The translations under genes and the position numbers were made by a program. From positions 1 through 10,804 of the forward strand of contig JAQWQN010000024.1 of NCBI GenBank assembly GCA_029244465.1: a stretch of DNA of 10,804 nt. The letters are read 5' to 3'. A model generated the notes under the pieces. It had not been told where the DNA came from and made no database searches. It was given only the letters and a program-made list of their open reading frames with translations. Positions 7,276 through 10,804 of this stretch are shown in pieces (the stretch's first letter is position 1; each line of letters opens with the position of its first letter). The DNA comes from Pseudomonadales bacterium (GTDB taxonomy: Bacteria > Pseudomonadota > Gammaproteobacteria > Pseudomonadales > Azotimanducaceae).

Positions 7276-7968
7276 CTGAGCATTCCACTACTGCCGACTA
7301 TTCCGGTTGGCTTTCCTGACCCTGTCCATGCTCTGAGCGAACCGGACGGCCTGCTTGCTGCTGGCGGTGATCTCACCATCGACTGGCTGATAGAGGCCTA
7401 CGCGCGCGGAATTTTTCCATGGTACGGTCCAGAAGATGATCACATTTTATGGTGGAGCCCTAGCCAACGGGCTGTGATCAAACCGGGTCAGATGAAAGTG
7501 AGCAGGAGCCTCGCCAAGCGTATACGCAACGCCGGGTTTGTGCTCACCGTCGATCAGGCATTCAGCCGCGTTTTAGATCATTGCGCTGCACCCCGTCGCG
7601 ACGCGACTGGCACCTGGATCACTGCAGAAATGAAAACTGCCTATCTTGGCCTACACGAAGCCGGTCTCGCGCACTCTTTCGAGACCTATCTGGAAGGCGA
7701 ATTGGTGGGTGGCTTGTATGGTGTCTCTCTAGGTCTCTGTTTCTTTGGCGAGTCTATGTTCAGTCTTGTGCCAGATGGTTCCAAGATTGCCTTTCAGGCA
7801 TTGCACCATCACCTCTCCGTTTGGGGATTTGATCTGATCGACTGCCAGTTACAAAACCCACACTTAGAGAGTCTCGGCGTGTATGAGATGCCACGCTCAG
7901 AATTTTTGCATGCTCTCAGCGCCAACCCTTTAGAACAAACCAGACGCGGCCGCTGGCATTTAGACTGA
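7276..7968 (+). CDS. aat: Leucyl/phenylalanyl-tRNA--protein transferase Aat, apparent CTG start
   Basis: Transfers Leu or Phe from aminoacyl-tRNA to proteins with N-terminal Lys or Arg, making them ClpS/ClpAP substrates. At 230 residues (E. coli 234) it holds the full family pattern: FPDPVHALSEPDGLLAAGGD (13-32), AYARGIFPWY (41-50), ILWWSPSQRAV (57-67), GTWIT (112-116), GGLYGVSLG (145-153), FFGESMFS (156-163) and LIDCQLQN (187-194), whose D189 and Q191 match the catalytic D186 and Q188 of E. coli. The conserved N-terminus needs a start before codon 13, yet no ATG, GTG or TTG exists there: the frame is closed by the preceding gene's TAA at 7270-7272. CTG at 7276 gives MSIPLLP, a very usual Aat beginning; ATT at 7282 is the alternative. 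The first conventional start, GTG 7474, would delete 66 conserved residues. No strong Shine-Dalgarno; coupling to the upstream stop is likely. Confidence 0.93.
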   Translation: MSIPLLPTIPVGFPDPVHALSEPDGLLAAGGDLTIDWLIEAYARGIFPWYGPEDDHILWWSPSQRAVIKPGQMKVSRSLAKRIRNAGFVLTVDQAFSRVLDHCAAPRRDATGTWITAEMKTAYLGLHEAGLAHSFETYLEGELVGGLYGVSLGLCFFGESMFSLVPDGSKIAFQALHHHLSVWGFDLIDCQLQNPHLESLGVYEMPRSEFLHALSANPLEQTRRGRWHLD

Positions 7969-7988
7969 CCCTCGGATAAATTCGCCCT

Positions 7989-8705
7989 ATGCAAGATGAG
8001 CATTCAGACCCTCAGTCACAGTTTTTTCTTACCCCAAAGCACCCTTGCTCATACCTGGCACGGAACAATGCGCAAACTTTGTTTTTTGACCCACATGAAA
8101 CGGTCACGCCACTGATTTACCAAAGCCTGACCGACCAGGGATTTCGTCGGAGTGGTAGTCACCTCTATCGGCCACATTGCAGCTCTTGTCAGGCTTGCGT
8201 CCCGACTCGACTACCCGTCGCTGAGTTTCTACCGAACAGGAACCAAAAGAGAACCGCAAAAAGGAACGCTGGCCTCACAGTCCGTATCGAAGACGCTGCT
8301 TTTACCAAACGCCACTACCATCTCTATGAGCGCTATATCAGTCTCAGGCACGCTGACGGGGACATGTATCCCGCCAGCGAAGATCAATATCGTTCATTCT
8401 TACTCAGTCCCTGGTCAAATAGCCTATTTGTGTCTCTGTACAAAGACGAACAACTGCTCAGCGTGGCAGTCACGGATCAGCAAGCAAATGGCTTATCTGC
8501 CATTTATACGTTTTTTGAACCGACGGAGAGCAAGCGCAGTTTAGGGGTCATGAGCATCTTGCAGCAAATAGCACTGTGCCGAGAACTGGAATTGCCATAC
8601 CTATACCTCGGCTATTGGATTCGGGATTGCGCCAAAATGACCTACAAAACCAACTATAGACCGACTGAACTTTTTGTAAAAAACGACTGGATTAGGCTCA
8701 ACTAA
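7989..8705 (+). CDS. bpt: Aspartate/glutamate leucyltransferase Bpt (ATE family)
   Basis: Member of the arginyl-tRNA-protein transferase (ATE1) fold; gammaproteobacterial members of this type transfer Leu from Leu-tRNA to N-terminal Asp or Glu, creating N-degrons. The protein has 238 residues, as expected. Visible family marks: HPCSYLARNNAQTLFFDP (18-35), GFRRSGSHLYRPHC (51-64) continuing into SSCQACVPTRL with three Cys in C-x2-C-x2-C (C64, C67, C70), HADGDMYP (121-128), and the C-terminal LGYWIRDCAKMTYKTNYRPT (207-226). All look intact. ATG at 7989 lies 20 bases after aat without a strong Shine-Dalgarno. The adjacency to aat and the nearby clpA fits a shared role in N-degron proteolysis. Leucyl rather than arginyl specificity is inferred from the family, not shown by the sequence. 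Confidence 0.95.
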   Translation: MQDEHSDPQSQFFLTPKHPCSYLARNNAQTLFFDPHETVTPLIYQSLTDQGFRRSGSHLYRPHCSSCQACVPTRLPVAEFLPNRNQKRTAKRNAGLTVRIEDAAFTKRHYHLYERYISLRHADGDMYPASEDQYRSFLLSPWSNSLFVSLYKDEQLLSVAVTDQQANGLSAIYTFFEPTESKRSLGVMSILQQIALCRELELPYLYLGYWIRDCAKMTYKTNYRPTELFVKNDWIRLN

Positions 8706-8749
8706 CTGGCGCACTGAATGCCCTCTCTATCGAGTACCCCTAGTAAAGG

Positions 8750-8779
8750 TGAGCGCTTTTCGGCAAAATGCGCGGCTCA
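8750..8779 (+). other. Imperfect hairpin just upstream of infA
   Basis: TGAGC (8750-8754) can pair with GCTCA (8775-8779), and TTTT (8757-8760) with AAAA (8765-8768) around a CGGC loop; a CG/GC step and bulges lie between. It ends 21 bases before the infA ATG. No T-run follows, so a terminator for bpt is unlikely. It could be a 5' leader structure of infA mRNA or chance. Confidence 0.25.
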
Positions 8780-8800
8780 AATTTAGAGTCAAAGCCCTTT

Positions 8801-9016
8801 ATGGCGAAAGAAGAACAGATTGAAATGGATGGCACGGTCGTGGACACGCTGCCAAACACAATGTTTAGAGTAGAGCTTGAGAACGGTCACGTTGTCACCG
8901 CTCACATCTCTGGCAAGATGCGAAAGAACTATATCCGCATCCTGACGGGCGATAAGGTTAAAGTAGAACTAACGCCATACGATCTATCGAAAGGTAGGAT
9001 CACCTTTCGAAATTAA
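8801..9016 (+). CDS. infA: Translation initiation factor IF-1
   Basis: Single OB-fold protein that binds the 30S A site and cooperates with IF-2 and IF-3 in initiation. The 71 residues are nearly identical to E. coli IF-1 along their whole length: MAKEEQIEMDGTV, LPNTMFRVELENGHVV, HISGKMRKNYIRIL, TGDKVKVELTPYDLSKGRI and a TFRN end. ATG 8801 gives the universal MAKE start; an in-frame ATG at 8768 would add 11 unrelated residues and is rejected. A 95-base gap after bpt leaves room for its own promoter, though I see no convincing boxes. It ends 5 bases from the convergent clpA stop. Confidence 0.98.
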   Translation: MAKEEQIEMDGTVVDTLPNTMFRVELENGHVVTAHISGKMRKNYIRILTGDKVKVELTPYDLSKGRITFRN

Positions 9017-9021
9017 CCGAC

Positions 9022-10804
9022 CTAGACCTCTACCGGGCTCACCACCTCTATCGCGAGTTCACCGTCTTCAACACCAATGCGGACGGTGCCGCCACCTTTA
9101 GACAGATCGCCAAACAATAGATCCTCAGCAAGTTGCTTCTTGATCTTCTCTTGAATGAGGCGTTGCATGGGTCGGGCACCCATTTTTTCGTCGTAACCTT
9201 CTTTCGCCAGCCATTCCAGTGCTTCATCATCGACTTGCAACGTCACACGCTTGTCATCTAATTGTGCTTGGAGTTCGGTAAGGAACTTATCCGCTACGGT
9301 TTTAACGACTGCAAATGGAAGCGCACCAAATTGGACAATCGCATCTAGACGATTTCGAAACTCAGGCGTAAACATACGCTTGATGACTTCCATCCCGTCC
9401 GTTCGATTGTCTTGTTCGGCAAAGCCGATAGACGTTCGGTCCATCTCCTGGGCGCCGGCGTTCGTGGTCATGATCAACACGACATTGCGAAAATCCGCCT
9501 TGCGACCGTTGTTGTCGGTCAGCGTGCCATGGTCCATAACCTGTAAAAGAAGGTTGAAGACCTCCGGATGCGCTTTTTCGATTTCGTCCAACAATACGAT
9601 TGAGTGCGGGTGCTTGGTGACCGCTTCAGTCAACAAACCACCTTGGTCAAAACCAACATAGCCTGGCGGTGCACCAATCAATCTGGAGACCGTGTGTCGC
9701 TCCATATACTCCGACATATCGTATCGAAGAAGTTCCACGCCCATGATATTCGCAAGTTGTCGACTGATCTCTGTTTTACCAACCCCTGTTGGACCGGCAA
9801 AAAGGAAGCTACCAATTGGCTTTTCACCGGATTTTAGTCCGGCACGAGACATCTTGATGGCATTAGACATTTGATCAATGGCTTCATCCTGCCCAAAGAC
9901 CACCATTTTGAGTTTTTGATCCAGGTCTTTGAGATCCTTCTTGTCAGAGCTCGAGACTTGGTTTGGTGGGATGCGGGCAATCTTTGCAACCACAGCCTCG
10001 ACATCGGCTTGGCCAATACTCTTCTTACGCCTGCTTGGCGGTTGTAATTGCTGTGCAGCGCCCGCCTCGTCGACCACGTCGATCGCTTTGTCAGGCATAA
10101 ATCTATCGTTGATGTACTTCGCTGCCAGTTCGGATGCCGCCCGAAGTGCTTTATCCGTATAGCGCAGACCATGATGCTCTTCAAATCTGGATTTCAGGCC
10201 TTTGAGAATTTTGTAGGTATCTTCTACATCAGGTTCGTTTACATCAATTTTCTGAAAACGGCGAGACAAAGCACGATCTTTGTCAAAGATGCCTCGATAC
10301 TCTTGGTATGTGGTTGATCCCATGCAACGGATTTGCCCAGATGTCAGCAATGGCTTGAGAAGATTTGAAGCGTCCATCACACCACCGGAGGCCGCACCTG
10401 CACCAATGATCGTATGCACCTCATCTATGAAAAGGATGGAACCTTCGTTCTTCTTGAGTTCCGCAAGCACCGCTTTGAACCGCTTCTCGAAGTCACCGCG
10501 ATATTTTGTACCGGCCAGCAAAGCCCCTAGATCGAGCGCAAAAATTTCACTTTCACTCACCACTTCGGGCACTTGCCCATCAACAATCCGCTTAGCTAGA
10601 CCTTCGGCGATCGCCGTCTTACCCACACCAGATTCACCGACGAGCAAAGGGTTGTTTTTACGACGCCGGCATAGCACTTGTATCACTCGTTCAAGTTCTG
10701 CATCACGCCCGACCAGCGGATCGACACGGCCCGCTTTTGCTTCTTCGTTTAGATTGGTGGCATAGGCTTCAAGCGGACTTTGCGCTTGACCATCTGGCCC
10801 GCCC
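9022..10804 (-). CDS. clpA: ATP-dependent Clp protease ATP-binding subunit ClpA, C-terminal 593 residues
   Basis: Double-ring AAA+ unfoldase that feeds substrates, including ClpS-delivered N-degron proteins, into ClpP. The 5' end lies beyond the right edge: compared with E. coli ClpA (758 residues) about 165 residues are missing, mainly the ClpS-binding N-domain. Visible from the edge: linker with LEAYATNLNEEA, D1 Walker A GESGVGKT (visible residues 56-63), Walker B ILFIDEVH (123-130), D2 Walker A GPTGVGKT (337-344), Walker B VLLDEIEK (403-410), the ClpP-docking IGF loop (459-461), arginine-finger region FRNRLD and sensor 2 GARPM (542-546). The frame is open through the right edge, so the GTG at 10686 is internal, not the start. 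No obvious terminator separates it from infA. Confidence 0.97.
   Translation of the reverse strand, partial: GGPDGQAQSPLEAYATNLNEEAKAGRVDPLVGRDAELERVIQVLCRRRKNNPLLVGESGVGKTAIAEGLAKRIVDGQVPEVVSESEIFALDLGALLAGTKYRGDFEKRFKAVLAELKKNEGSILFIDEVHTIIGAGAASGGVMDASNLLKPLLTSGQIRCMGSTTYQEYRGIFDKDRALSRRFQKIDVNEPDVEDTYKILKGLKSRFEEHHGLRYTDKALRAASELAAKYINDRFMPDKAIDVVDEAGAAQQLQPPSRRKKSIGQADVEAVVAKIARIPPNQVSSSDKKDLKDLDQKLKMVVFGQDEAIDQMSNAIKMSRAGLKSGEKPIGSFLFAGPTGVGKTEISRQLANIMGVELLRYDMSEYMERHTVSRLIGAPPGYVGFDQGGLLTEAVTKHPHSIVLLDEIEKAHPEVFNLLLQVMDHGTLTDNNGRKADFRNVVLIMTTNAGAQEMDRTSIGFAEQDNRTDGMEVIKRMFTPEFRNRLDAIVQFGALPFAVVKTVADKFLTELQAQLDDKRVTLQVDDEALEWLAKEGYDEKMGARPMQRLIQEKIKKQLAEDLLFGDLSKGGGTVRIGVEDGELAIEVVSPVEV

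Noticed and set aside
8152..8544. Open frame of 130 codons inside bpt in another frame
   Set aside because: Entirely overlaps bpt, whose frame is clearly conserved; no independent evidence.
8768..8800. Upstream in-frame ATG extending IF-1 by 11 residues
   Set aside because: IF-1 universally starts MAKE; the extra residues match nothing known.
9251..9661. Open frame of 136 codons on the plus strand opposite clpA
   Set aside because: Antisense to the conserved second AAA+ domain of ClpA; no start signal and no recognisable domain.
10280..10765. Open frame of 161 codons on the plus strand opposite clpA
   Set aside because: It lies wholly antisense to a highly conserved ClpA sequence and its product (Ser/Arg/Pro-rich) resembles no family; a mirror frame of a codon-biased gene.

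Overview
This window is an ordinary, conserved chromosomal housekeeping region of a gammaproteobacterium. The gene order cysG-serS-crcB-rarA-lolA-ftsK on the minus strand, facing aat-bpt-infA on the plus strand, with clpA convergent to infA, is the arrangement found in Pseudomonas-like and related marine lineages. The genus cannot be fixed from these bases. Base composition looks moderate and even. I see no transposase, integrase, phage gene, CRISPR array, tRNA or rRNA.

Left part (1-6739, minus strand): six genes run right to left from ftsK to cysG with overlaps or very short gaps: ftsK/lolA overlap by 38 bases, lolA/rarA by 17, rarA/crcB by 8, crcB-serS are 14 apart and serS-cysG 2 apart. 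They are probably one transcript with translational coupling. They cover chromosome segregation at the septum (FtsK), lipoprotein transport to the outer membrane (LolA), replication-fork maintenance (RarA), fluoride export (CrcB), seryl-tRNA synthesis (SerS) and siroheme synthesis (CysG, cut by the left edge).

Middle (6740-6990): a divergent intergenic region of about 250 bases. It holds an imperfect 25-26 base tandem duplication, a 16-base palindrome and a weak candidate -10 box for the rightward genes.

Right part (6991-10804): a small conserved hypothetical gene (PA4642-like), then aat and bpt, the two aminoacyl-tRNA:protein transferases of the bacterial N-degron pathway, then infA (IF-1). 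All four are on the plus strand. The ClpA unfoldase gene converges on infA with only 5 bases between the stop codons and runs off the right edge. Aat and Bpt add Leu/Phe or Leu to protein N-termini, and ClpS/ClpAP degrades the products, so most of that pathway is encoded here.

No new biological system is visible. The points most worth a second look are: aat has no ATG, GTG or TTG start able to encode the conserved N-terminus and most likely begins at CTG 7276; the tandem repeat in the ftsK leader; and a roughly 10-residue insertion in the methyltransferase domain of CysG near the left edge.
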